From positions 98,455-104,334 of the forward strand of contig CAJUTL010000004.1 of assembly GCA_910589395.1 (NCBI GenBank): DNA of 5,880 nt. Reading direction: 5' to 3'. Each line of letters starts with the position of its first letter. The first letter of the stretch is position 1. The translations under genes and the position numbers were made by a program. Below the pieces are notes generated by a model that saw nothing but the letters and a program-made list of their open reading frames with translations, did not search any database and was not told the DNA's origin. The stretch comes from an uncultured Oscillospiraceae bacterium (GTDB lineage: Bacteria > Bacillota_A > Clostridia > Oscillospirales > Acutalibacteraceae). This document shows positions 1-5,379 of the stretch, one piece after another.

Positions 1-54
1 AGCACTCCAAAAAGACCAAAGGACGAGATTCTTCACTTCGTTCAGAATGACAGG
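1..54. repeat. REPIN-like palindromic doublet E1 (partial, right arm only)
   Basis: This is the loop (1-18) and right arm (19-54) of a palindromic doublet whose left arm would lie before the window. The right arm begins AAGGACGAG, contains the hairpin core ATTCTTCACTTCGTTCAGAAT split by the loop, and ends GACAGG. Its first 34 bases (19-52) are identical to those of E2, E3, E4 and E5. On the minus strand the core reads as outer stem ATTCT/AGAAT, GA on each side, inner stem AC/GT and loop GAA. It runs directly into the 21-bp tandem repeats. Truncation is by the window edge, not by decay. Confidence 0.8.
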
Positions 55-123
55 GAGAAAGTTCAGAATGACAGGAAGAAAGTTCAGAATAACAAGGAAA
101 AGGTTCGAATGACGCAAAGAAAA
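40..123. repeat. 21-bp tandem repeat array 1 (four units)
   Basis: Units start at 40, 61, 82 and 103. The consensus is GTTCAGAATGAC followed by AGGGAGAAA. The first unit overlaps the 3' half of the E1 right arm, so the array appears to have grown out of the palindrome by slippage. The fourth unit (GTTCGAATGACGC...) is degenerate. The period is a multiple of three, which keeps several frames open and generates spurious ORFs with heptad repeats such as FRMTGRK. Confidence 0.8.
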
Positions 124-138
124 CGCAGAATCTCCCCA

Positions 139-234
139 CCTGTCATCCTGAGGGCAGCGCCCGAAGGATCTCGTCCTTAAAGCACTCCAAAAAGACCAAA
201 GGACGAGATTCTTCACTTCGTTCAGAATGACAGG
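139..234. repeat. REPIN-like palindromic doublet E2 (complete)
   Basis: The left arm (139-178) begins CCTGTC and ends CTCGTCCTT. The loop is 179-198. The right arm (199-234) is close to its inverse complement, so the two arms can pair into a long imperfect hairpin. Each arm also folds alone. On the plus strand the left arm has outer stem ATCCT/AGGAT, GA on both sides, inner stem GGGC/GCCC and loop AGC. On the minus strand the right arm has ATTCT/AGAAT, GA on both sides, AC/GT and loop GAA. This two-inverted-hairpin layout is the defining form of a REPIN. Degenerate 21-mers follow it and run into the upstream part of the GIY-YIG reading frame. Confidence 0.85.
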
Positions 235-306
235 GCAGAAGGTTGAAAGGAAAGAGAAAAAGGGTTCAGAAGAATCAGTAGAAAAACTCGCAATCTTAAA
301 TTTCGG

Positions 307-312
307 AAAGGA
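307..312 (+). promoter_or_regulatory. Ribosome binding site of the GIY-YIG gene
   Basis: AAAGGA lies 7 bases before the ATG at 320. It supports that start over the in-frame ATG at 227. The latter sits inside the E2 right arm, and its extra 31 codons are translated from repeat sequence and degenerate 21-mers. Confidence 0.6.
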
Positions 313-319
313 AAAGAAA

Positions 320-610
320 ATGTATTTTGTCTATATCCTTACCAACAAGAACAATACCGTGCTATACACCGGGGTTACAAATAATCTGGAAAGACGAATC
401 TACGAACACAAAAACAGACTGGTGGAGGGCTTTACAAAAAAATACAGAGTCCATAAGCTGGTGTATTTTGATTCCACATCAGATATTCGTTCTGCCATTG
501 CGAGAGAAAAAGAAATCAAGGGGTGGACGAAAGCAAAAAAGATAGCACTGATTGAAAAAGGCAATCCTGAATGGCGAGATTTGGCAGAAGAAATGGGATT
601 CTCATGCTGA
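320..610 (+). CDS. Single-domain GIY-YIG endonuclease (UPF0213/YhbQ-like), repeat-associated
   Basis: The product is 96 residues, essentially one GIY-YIG nuclease fold. The two signature strands are FVYIL (residues 3-7) and YTGVT (16-20), equivalent to GIY and YIG. The conserved helix NLERRIYEHK (22-31) supplies the likely catalytic Arg. The AREKEIKGW segment (61-69) holds the likely metal-binding Glu, and NPEW (82-85) is typical of this small family. Family members cut DNA with one metal ion; some related stand-alone enzymes act on branched or single-stranded DNA. There is no extra DNA-binding domain, so specificity must come from the core or from DNA shape. The start at 320 is chosen because FVYIL should begin within a few residues of the N terminus and a good ribosome binding site precedes it. 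The gene is A-rich, unlike the GC-rich genes downstream, and lies between REPIN-like doublets E2 and E3 and inside a long direct repeat pair, suggesting mobility. The family call is firm. The biological role, including any action on the repeats, is inference. Confidence 0.88.
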   Translation: MYFVYILTNKNNTVLYTGVTNNLERRIYEHKNRLVEGFTKKYRVHKLVYFDSTSDIRSAIAREKEIKGWTKAKKIALIEKGNPEWRDLAEEMGFSC

Positions 611-645
611 AAGATTTTCCCAGTTACCTGGAGAAGTCCTTTTTC

Positions 646-741
646 CCTGTCATTCTAGAGGCAGCGCCCAAAGTATCTCGTCCTTAAAGCCCTCCAAAAA
701 GACCAAAGGACGAGATTCTTCACTTCGTTCAGAATGACAGG
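646..741. repeat. REPIN-like palindromic doublet E3 (left arm decayed)
   Basis: The left arm is 646-685, the loop 686-705 and the right arm 706-741. The right arm is identical to those of E1 and E2. The left arm carries several changes: ATTCT/AGTAT with one mismatch, AG and AA instead of GA and GA, and AGGC/GCCC. Its own hairpin is therefore weakened while the partner arm stays intact. It begins 35 bases after the GIY-YIG stop codon, so it may also form the 3' end of that transcript. Confidence 0.82.
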
Positions 742-831
742 GAGAAAGTTCAGAATGACAGGAAGAAAGTTCAGAATAACAGGAAGAAAGTTCAGAATAA
801 CAAGGAAAAGGTTCGAATGACGCAAAGAAAA
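727..831. repeat. 21-bp tandem repeat array 2 (five units)
   Basis: Units start at 727, 748, 769, 790 and 811. The order and the variants match array 1 except for one additional unit at 769-789. This is direct evidence that the arrays change length by whole units. The first unit again overlaps the 3' half of a doublet right arm (E3). Confidence 0.8.
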
Positions 832-846
832 CGCAGAATCTCCCCA

Positions 847-942
847 CCTGTCATCCTGAGGGCAGTGCCCGAAGGATCTCGTCCTTAAAACACTCCAAAA
901 AGACCAAAGGACGAGATTCTTCACTTCGTTCAGAATGACAGA
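847..942. repeat. REPIN-like palindromic doublet E4 (complete)
   Basis: The left arm is 847-886, the loop 887-906 and the right arm 907-942. The left-arm hairpin has outer stem ATCCT/AGGAT, GA on both sides, inner stem GGGC/GCCC and loop AGT (AGC in E2); only the unpaired loop base differs. The right arm is identical to the others until its last base. The array at 928-1033 grows from it. Confidence 0.85.
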
Positions 943-1033
943 GAGAAAGTTCAGAATGACAGGGAGAAAGTTCAGCATAACAAGGAGAGAGTTCAGAATG
1001 ACAAGGAGAAAGTTCAGAATGACAAGCCAGAAG
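928..1033. repeat. 21-bp tandem repeat array 3 (five units)
   Basis: Units start at 928, 949, 970, 991 and 1012, with variants such as GTTCAGCATAAC and AAGGAGAGA. The last unit breaks up into GCCAGAAGG. The set of variants differs from arrays 1 and 2, so this array expanded independently from the E4 right arm. Reading frames on both strands are open through it, but they only encode simple heptads and are not credible genes. Confidence 0.78.
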
Positions 1034-1248
1034 GTAGAAAACGACAAAAGGAAAACACCGAAGCCTTTGAAATGCCGATTGGAAAGAAAAAACACCATTC
1101 CCTTTTTGATCAAAATCATGTATACTTAAGGAAAACCTCTAAAATTTCTTTTGCACAGCCGGGTGAGAGACTAACCCCGGTCATGCGGGAGGGAGTTTAG
1201 AGATTTCCTGAATTTTGATCGATCTTTTCCGGGGGGAAACGAAATAGT
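1034..1248 (+). other. Intergenic leader of lepA; weak promoter candidate and small stem-loop
   Basis: No gene is visible here. A -10-like TATACT occurs at 1121-1126. Seventeen bases upstream there is only a poor -35 (TTCCCT, 1098-1103), so the promoter call is weak. A small stem-loop pairs CCGGG (1159-1163) with CCCGG (1176-1180) in the presumed leader. The lepA ribosome binding site is probably GGGGGGAA (1231-1238), a little far from the ATG at 1249. I see no riboswitch or T-box signature. Confidence 0.3.
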
Positions 1249-3051
1249 ATGGATAAAAGCAAAATCAGAAATTTCAGCATTGTGGCCCACATTGACCACG
1301 GGAAAAGCACTCTGGCAGATCGCATTTTGGAATTGACCAAGGCGGTTCCCCTGCGGGAAATGGAAAACCAGCTTCTCGATAATATGGATCTGGAGCGGGA
1401 GCGGGGCATCACCATCAAGGCCCACGCTGTGACCCTGGTGTACACCGCCAAAAACGGCGAGGACTACATTTTTAACCTGATCGACACTCCCGGCCACGTG
1501 GACTTTAACTACGAGGTCTCCCGCTCTCTGGCCGCCTGCGAGGGGGCTATTCTGGTGGTAGACGCTTCCCAGGGCATCGAGGCTCAGACCCTGGCGAATA
1601 CCTACCTTGCTGTAGATGCCGGGCTGGAACTGCTGCCTGTGGTGAATAAAATCGATCTTGTCAGCGCGGACCCGGATCGGGTCTGCCAGGAAATTGAGAA
1701 TATCATTGGGATCCCCGCCATGGACGCGCCCCGCATTTCCGCCAAAACCGGCCAGAATGTAGAGGAGGTGCTGGAGCGGATCGTCACAGACATTCCCGCC
1801 CCCCAGGGAGATGAAAGCGCCCCCCTGCAAGCCCTGATCTTCGATTCCTATTACGATTCTTACCGCGGGGTCATTGTTTACGTGCGGGTGAAGGAGGGCA
1901 CGGTAAGGCCCGGTGACACCATTCGCATGATGGCCACCGGCGGGGAATTTACCGTGGTGGAGTGCGGCTTTATGCGGGCTACCACTCTGGAGCCCGCCGA
2001 TGCCCTGTGCGCCGGGGAGGTGGGTTATATCGCCGCCTCTATCAAGGAAGTGCGCCAGGCCCAGGTAGGCGATACTGTCACCCTGGCCTCCCGCCCGGCG
2101 GCGGAGCCGCTGGAGGGCTACCGTTCCGTACAGCCCATGGTATTTTGCGGCGTGTACCCGGCGGACGGCGCCCATTACACCGACCTGCGGGACGCCTTGG
2201 AAAAGCTGCGCTTAAACGACGCCTCCCTGTCCTTCGAGCCGGAAACCTCCGCCGCCCTGGGCTTCGGCTTCCGCTGCGGCTTTTTGGGGCTTTTGCACAT
2301 GGAGATCATTCAGGAGCGTCTGGAGCGGGAATACAATTTAGACCTGATCACCACCGCCCCCAGCGTGGTTTATAAGATCAAAAAGACCGATGGAGAAGAG
2401 CTTTCCATCGATAACCCCACCAACTATCCGGATCCCTCCACCATTCAAAGCGCCGAAGAACCCATTGCCAATGCCCATATTTATTCCCCTTCCGAGTACG
2501 TAGGCAATATCATGGAACTGTGCCAGGAGCGCCGGGGCGTGTTTAAGGATATGAAATATATCGATACCGACCGGGTGGATATCCACTATGAGCTGCCCTT
2601 AAACGAGATCATTTACGATTTCTTCGACGCGCTGAAGTCCCGTACCAGAGGGTATGCCTCCTTCGATTATGAGCTGATGGGCTACCAGAAGAGCGAGCTG
2701 GTAAAGCTGGATATTATGCTGAACGGCGAGGTGGTAGACGCCCTTTCCTTTATCCTCCACGCCGAAAAGGCCTATCCCAGGGCCAGAAAAATGACGGAAA
2801 AGCTGAAGGACAAGATCCCCCGGCAGCTGTTTGAGGTGCCGATCCAGGCCTGCGTAGGCGGAAAGATCATTGCCCGGGAAACCGTGAAGGCCATGCGTAA
2901 GGACGTGCTTGCCAAGTGCTACGGCGGCGACATCACCCGGAAAAAGAAGCTGCTGGAAAAGCAGAAGGAAGGCAAAAAGCGCATGCGCCAGCTGGGCACA
3001 GTAGAGGTGCCCCAGGAAGCCTTTATGGCGGTTTTGAAGCTGGACGAGTAA
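1249..3051 (+). CDS. lepA: Elongation factor 4 (LepA), ribosome-associated GTPase
   Basis: The product is 600 residues, the normal length for LepA. It is a translational GTPase of the EF-G family that acts on the ribosome and is linked to translation fidelity, stress response and subunit biogenesis. The G1 loop AHIDHGKST is at residues 13-21, the G2 region RGITIKA at 52-58, G3 DTPGHVDF at 79-86 and G4 NKID at 133-136. Domain II follows (about 190-280), then the EF-G-like domains III and V. The LepA-specific C-terminal domain near residues 490-600 contains the conserved GGDITRKKKLLEKQKEGKKR stretch. EF-G domain IV is absent, as expected. The ATG at 1249 gives the usual short N terminus before the G1 loop. 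The frame is intact with no missing GTPase motif. It is the first gene of a tight + strand cluster with the EEP gene and hemW. In Bacillus subtilis lepA also directly precedes hemW, so the neighbourhood is conventional apart from the inserted EEP gene. Confidence 0.98.
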   Translation: MDKSKIRNFSIVAHIDHGKSTLADRILELTKAVPLREMENQLLDNMDLERERGITIKAHAVTLVYTAKNGEDYIFNLIDTPGHVDFNYEVSRSLAACEGAILVVDASQGIEAQTLANTYLAVDAGLELLPVVNKIDLVSADPDRVCQEIENIIGIPAMDAPRISAKTGQNVEEVLERIVTDIPAPQGDESAPLQALIFDSYYDSYRGVIVYVRVKEGTVRPGDTIRMMATGGEFTVVECGFMRATTLEPADALCAGEVGYIAASIKEVRQAQVGDTVTLASRPAAEPLEGYRSVQPMVFCGVYPADGAHYTDLRDALEKLRLNDASLSFEPETSAALGFGFRCGFLGLLHMEIIQERLEREYNLDLITTAPSVVYKIKKTDGEELSIDNPTNYPDPSTIQSAEEPIANAHIYSPSEYVGNIMELCQERRGVFKDMKYIDTDRVDIHYELPLNEIIYDFFDALKSRTRGYASFDYELMGYQKSELVKLDIMLNGEVVDALSFILHAEKAYPRARKMTEKLKDKIPRQLFEVPIQACVGGKIIARETVKAMRKDVLAKCYGGDITRKKKLLEKQKEGKKRMRQLGTVEVPQEAFMAVLKLDE

Positions 3052-3058
3052 GGGGGAG
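3051..3058 (+). promoter_or_regulatory. Ribosome binding site of the EEP-family gene
   Basis: AGGGGGAG starts at the last base of the lepA stop codon and lies 7 bases before the ATG at 3066. It decides the start: the open frame extends upstream to 2916 inside lepA, but that extension has no such site and is out of character with the family. Confidence 0.7.
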
Positions 3059-3065
3059 AGCGGCA

Positions 3066-3803
3066 ATGAAGCTTCGGTTTATGACCTACAATATTCAGCA
3101 CGGGATCAATTATCACCGGCAAAAGGAGCTGGAGCGCCGGGGCGGAATCTGGCAGGAGCCTGTAGACCTTGCGCTGATGGCGGAAGAGATCCGCCGCCAA
3201 AAGGCCGATATCGTAGGGTTGAATGAAATTTTCGGCGGCGGCCCCTCCCCGGAATATACCGGCCAGGCGGAGCAGCTTGCCGCCATGCTGGGCTGCCATT
3301 GCTATTTTGCCAGCGCCCTGCGGCTTGGGGGGAACCCCTACGGAAACGCCATTTTGTCCCGGTTTCCCATATTGGAGGCAAAAACCATAGGAATCCCCGA
3401 TCCCCCGGTGCGGGACGAGGACGCCTATTATGAGACCCGCTGTGTGCTGCGGGCGCGCTTTGCGGAAGGCTTTACCGTGCTCATCAGCCATTTCGGCCTG
3501 GCGAAGGCCGAAGCCAGAAACGCTGTGGAAACCGTGCTTTCCCTGCTGCGGGAGGAAAAGGGCCCCGTGGTGCTGATGGGAGATTTCAACCTGGAGCCGG
3601 ACAGCCCGATCCTTGCCCCTCTGTTTGAAGAGCTGACCGATACGGCGGCGCTGTTTCCCTGCCCCTTGAAAAGCTGGCCCTCCGATGAGCCGGAGCAGAA
3701 GATCGACTATATTTTTGTAAAGAACGCTCAGGCGCTGGAGGCGGATATCCCGCCGGTGGAGGCTTCCGACCACCGCCCCCACACGGCGCTGATCGAGCTT
3801 TAA
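3066..3803 (+). CDS. Endonuclease/exonuclease/phosphatase (EEP) family metal-dependent hydrolase
   Basis: The product is 245 residues, a compact EEP-fold protein related to the DNase I, exonuclease III and sphingomyelinase families. The motifs occur in the expected order: TYNIQHG (7-13) with the first metal-site Asn; LNEIF (52-56) with the metal-binding Glu; YGNAILSRFPI (92-102); ISHFGL (140-145) with a catalytic-type His; MGDFNLEPDS (171-180) with the Asp/Asn pair; KIDYIFV (212-218); and ASDHRPHTALI (233-243) with the terminal Asp-His pair. There is no signal peptide or membrane segment, so it should be cytoplasmic. The substrate cannot be read from the sequence; small members hydrolyse phosphodiesters or phosphomonoesters in nucleic acids, lipids or nucleotides. 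It starts 14 bases after lepA and is probably cotranscribed and perhaps translationally coupled. Its composition matches its neighbours, so it looks native to the cluster. The superfamily call is strong and the substrate is unknown. Confidence 0.9.
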   Translation: MKLRFMTYNIQHGINYHRQKELERRGGIWQEPVDLALMAEEIRRQKADIVGLNEIFGGGPSPEYTGQAEQLAAMLGCHCYFASALRLGGNPYGNAILSRFPILEAKTIGIPDPPVRDEDAYYETRCVLRARFAEGFTVLISHFGLAKAEARNAVETVLSLLREEKGPVVLMGDFNLEPDSPILAPLFEELTDTAALFPCPLKSWPSDEPEQKIDYIFVKNAQALEADIPPVEASDHRPHTALIEL

Positions 3804-3839
3804 GGCAGCGCCGCACCGTGTACGGTCAACGCCTTAAGC
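3797..3839 (+). other. Stem-loop over the EEP stop codon, upstream of hemW
   Basis: GCTTTAAGGC (3797-3806) can pair with GCCTTAAGC (3831-3839) with one bulged base. Inside it ACCG (3815-3818) pairs with CGGT (3823-3826). No T-run follows, so it is not a standard terminator. It could affect mRNA processing or read-through into hemW, or be incidental. Confidence 0.3.
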
Positions 3840-3850
3840 GGTATGCCATA

Positions 3851-3857
3851 AGAGGAG
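3851..3857 (+). promoter_or_regulatory. Ribosome binding site of hemW
   Basis: AGAGGAG lies 8 bases before the ATG at 3866. It selects this start over the in-frame GTG at 3818, which would add 16 residues with no recognisable site and would push the iron-sulfur motif away from its usual N-terminal position. Confidence 0.75.
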
Positions 3858-3865
3858 AAGCTGAT

Positions 3866-4981
3866 ATGCCGGGAATTTACATTCACGTGCCCTTTTGCGA
3901 TGGGAAATGCCCGTATTGTGATTTCTACTCTCTCCGCGCCGGGGAAGAGCTGATGGAGCAATATGCTTCCGCGGTGGAGCGGGCCTTACAGCAGTGGGTG
4001 GCGGAGCGCGGAAAAGGATCGGTCAAAACAGTGTATTTCGGAGGCGGCACTCCCAGCTTACTGGGGGCGGGCCGCCTTTCCCGGCTGCTTTCCGCGGTGG
4101 ATCAAAGCTTCTTCCTCGACAGCGGGGCGGAGATCACGCTGGAGGCAAACCCTGTTTCCGTAGACCGGGCGTTTTTTGAAGAGGTACGCCGGGCGGGGTT
4201 CAACCGGCTTTCCATGGGCATGCAGTCCGCCGACCCGGAGGAGCTGGCGCTTTTAGGCAGAAGGCACAGTCCCGAGGACGTAAAGGAAGCGGTGGAAGCG
4301 GCCCGGCTGGCGGGATTTTTCAACCTTTCTCTGGATCTGATGCTGGGCCTGCCGAAAAGCGCGCCGGAGGAAGGCCCGGAAAGGCTGGGAAGGTCCATTG
4401 CCTTTGCTGCTGGTCTGGAGCCGGAGCACCTTTCCTCTTATATTCTGAAGGTGGAGCCGGGAACCCCCTTTGCAAGCCGACAGCTTGTTCTGCCGGAGGA
4501 CGATGAAATTGCCGACCAGTATCTCTTCTGTGTGCAGGAGCTGGAAAAATACGGTTACCAGCAGTACGAGATCAGCAATTTCGCGAAGCCGGGGCGGGAA
4601 AGCAGGCACAACCTTGTTTATTGGCACGGTGAGGAATACCTGGGCTTCGGCCCCGGCGCCCACTCCTTTTTTGCGGGAAAGCGGTTTTACTATCCCCGCA
4701 GCCTTTCAGATTTTTTGGAAGGGAAGTCCCCCTGCCCGGACGGCGAGGGCGGCGATTTTGAGGAATACGCCATGCTGAACCTGCGGCTCACAGAAGGCCT
4801 GTGCCGGGAAAGCTGCCGGGCACGCTTTGGCGCTGAAGGGGAAAGGGGCTTTGCGAGGCTGCTGCAAAACGCAAAAAAATGCCCGCCCCAGCTCCTGCGG
4901 GCGGACGAAGGCAAAATCTCTTTTACTCCCCGGGGTTTTTTGGTGTTCAACGCGCTGTTTTTGAAATTGAGCGCGGAGTAA
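3866..4981 (+). CDS. hemW: HemW, radical-SAM heme chaperone (HemN-like)
   Basis: The product is 371 residues, typical for HemW. The N-terminal YIHVPFC motif leads into the radical-SAM cluster motif C11-x3-C15-x2-C18, followed by DF. True coproporphyrinogen dehydrogenase (HemN) has a fourth nearby Cys where HemW has Phe, so HemW is the better call. Further family motifs are YFGGGTPS (57-64) in the SAM-binding core, LEANP (92-96), RLSMGMQS (114-121), YEISNFAKPG and HNLVYWHGEEYLGFGPGAHS, and a C-terminal HemN_C-like domain beginning around MLNLRLTEGL. HemW binds heme and delivers it to membrane respiratory proteins; it is not the porphyrinogen-oxidising enzyme, although it is often annotated so. 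It is the last gene of the lepA-EEP cluster. The neighbours commonly found after it (hrcA-grpE-dnaK) do not appear within the remaining 900 bases, which are repeats instead. The frame is intact. Confidence 0.94.
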   Translation: MPGIYIHVPFCDGKCPYCDFYSLRAGEELMEQYASAVERALQQWVAERGKGSVKTVYFGGGTPSLLGAGRLSRLLSAVDQSFFLDSGAEITLEANPVSVDRAFFEEVRRAGFNRLSMGMQSADPEELALLGRRHSPEDVKEAVEAARLAGFFNLSLDLMLGLPKSAPEEGPERLGRSIAFAAGLEPEHLSSYILKVEPGTPFASRQLVLPEDDEIADQYLFCVQELEKYGYQQYEISNFAKPGRESRHNLVYWHGEEYLGFGPGAHSFFAGKRFYYPRSLSDFLEGKSPCPDGEGGDFEEYAMLNLRLTEGLCRESCRARFGAEGERGFARLLQNAKKCPPQLLRADEGKISFTPRGFLVFNALFLKLSAE

Positions 4982-5001
4982 CGCGGTGAGCCGCCGCGCT
5001 C
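4969..5001 (+). terminator. Possible GC-rich stem-loop ending the lepA-hemW unit
   Basis: GAGCGCGG (4969-4976), overlapping the end of hemW, can pair with CCGCGCTC (4994-5001). An alternative inner pairing is GCGG/CCGC (4983-4986 with 4991-4994). The stem is strong but no T-run follows, so intrinsic termination is uncertain. It sits where the operon should end. Confidence 0.35.
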
Positions 5002-5060
5002 GTGCCCCTGCTTGGCGCGGGAGGATAATTTCTGACCTGACTGCAGAGGTAAGCTGATAA

Positions 5061-5108
5061 ATTATAGTTTAATGAACCAGTCGTTAGCTGTTAGTTGTTA
5101 GTCATTAG
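5061..5108. repeat. Direct repeat, copy 1, with 7-bp phasing
   Basis: This 48-base stretch matches 5833-5880 at 42 of 48 positions. Its second half is a degenerate heptamer train: TAGCTGT, TAGTTGT, TAGTCAT, then TAG. It precedes doublet E5, while its partner follows doublet E6, so it appears to be part of the longer mobile or amplified unit rather than of the hemW 3' region. The stretch 4982-5060 between hemW and this repeat holds nothing else recognisable. Confidence 0.7.
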
Positions 5109-5123
5109 AGAAGAACAAACTTC

Positions 5124-5222
5124 CCTCTTTTGTTATCCTGAGCGGAGCAAAGAATCTCGACCTTGATTCCGGAAAAAGATCAAAGGACGAGATTCTTCAC
5201 TTCGTTCAGAATGACAAAAAGG
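5124..5222. repeat. REPIN-like palindromic doublet E5 (second subfamily)
   Basis: The left arm is about 5124-5164 (ending CTCGACCTT), the loop 5165-5182 (GATTCCGGAAAAAGATCA) and the right arm 5183-5222. The right arm shares its first 34 bases exactly with E1-E4, 4 kb away. The left-arm hairpin has outer ATCCT/AGAAT (one mismatch), GA on one side and AA on the other, inner stem GC/GC and loop GGA. The loop sequence and the CTCGACC variant define a subfamily shared with E6. The outer ends extend to CCTCTTTTGT/ACAAAAAGG. Confidence 0.82.
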
Positions 5223-5271
5223 ATAGCCTCTGAGCTTACCATAAGAAATCAACCAAATTTATAGTTTAGCG
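5211..5271. repeat. Direct repeat tail of E5
   Basis: This sequence, which contains GGATAGCCTCTGAGCTTACC, recurs after E6 at 5788-5846 almost unchanged (one substitution and two single-base indels). It ends in ATAGTTTAGCG, the same words that start the direct repeats at 5061 and 5833. The doublet plus this tail therefore behaves as one larger repeated unit. Confidence 0.78.
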
Positions 5272-5303
5272 CCCTTAGGCTCCACTTATTTATAAGGGGA
5301 GCT

Positions 5304-5322
5304 GTCACGGCTTCGCCGTGAC
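5304..5322. repeat. Perfect hairpin, left end of the MITE-like element
   Basis: GTCACGGC (5304-5311) pairs with GCCGTGAC (5315-5322) around a three-base loop TTC, which is GAA on the minus strand. It is flanked by AGGGGAGCT and TGAGGGG. The minus strand contains GCGAAGC, the sequence of a classic hyperstable DNA mini-hairpin. Confidence 0.8.
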
Positions 5323-5379
5323 TGAGGGGATTGAAACTGGCGGTTCTATCCTACTTTCTGCGTGTGACTATCCCTTCCA

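Larger units (their letters stand above)
1..234. repeat. Long direct repeat, copy A, left of the GIY-YIG gene
   Basis: Positions 1-234 match 688-942 in the same orientation with only a few substitutions plus one extra 21-bp unit in the downstream copy. The shared segment runs from the loop of one doublet through its right arm, the 21-bp repeats and a spacer ending in TCTCCCCA, to the end of the next complete doublet. The GIY-YIG gene and the left arm of E3 lie between the two copies. The near-identity points to recent duplication or gene conversion. The true left end of copy A is not visible because it starts at the window edge. Confidence 0.8.
688..942. repeat. Long direct repeat, copy B, right of the GIY-YIG gene
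   Basis: This is the downstream partner of 1-234, offset by 687 bases at the left end. It contains the loop and right arm of E3, 21-bp units, the same spacer ending in TCTCCCCA, and the whole of E4. It is 21 bases longer because it holds one more tandem unit (769-789). The few other differences include GCAGTGCCC for GCAGCGCCC in the left-arm hairpin loop. Confidence 0.8.

Noticed and set aside
1..942. CRISPR array
   Set aside because: Copies recur, but spacing is irregular, the intervening sequence is itself repeated, the palindromes are too long, and no Cas gene is present.
655..1119. Minus-strand open frame of about 154 codons with hydrophobic repeats
   Set aside because: It is the translation of the 21-bp tandem repeats and doublets E3/E4 (ILNFL-type heptads); it has no start signal and no family resemblance, and its membrane-like look is a by-product of the repeat.
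1105..1126. Promoter with -35 TTGATC (1106-1111) and -10 TATACT (1121-1126)
   Set aside because: The spacer is only 9 bases, too short for a housekeeping sigma promoter; only the -10-like box is kept, at low confidence.
935..1129. Plus-strand open frame of 64 codons with basic heptads
   Set aside because: It begins inside the E4 right arm and reads only array 3 as FRMTGRK-like heptads; there is no ribosome binding site.
1171..2175. Minus-strand open frame of 334 codons opposite lepA
   Set aside because: It is a shadow of the GC-rich lepA coding sequence; the sense-strand protein is unmistakable and intact.
2919..3782. Minus-strand open frame of 287 codons opposite the EEP gene
   Set aside because: It is a shadow frame; the plus-strand product has all EEP motifs in order.
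5124..5222. Doublet E5 as the intrinsic terminator of hemW
   Set aside because: The foldback is strong, but neither strand shows a T-run directly after the stem, and identical elements lie away from gene ends.
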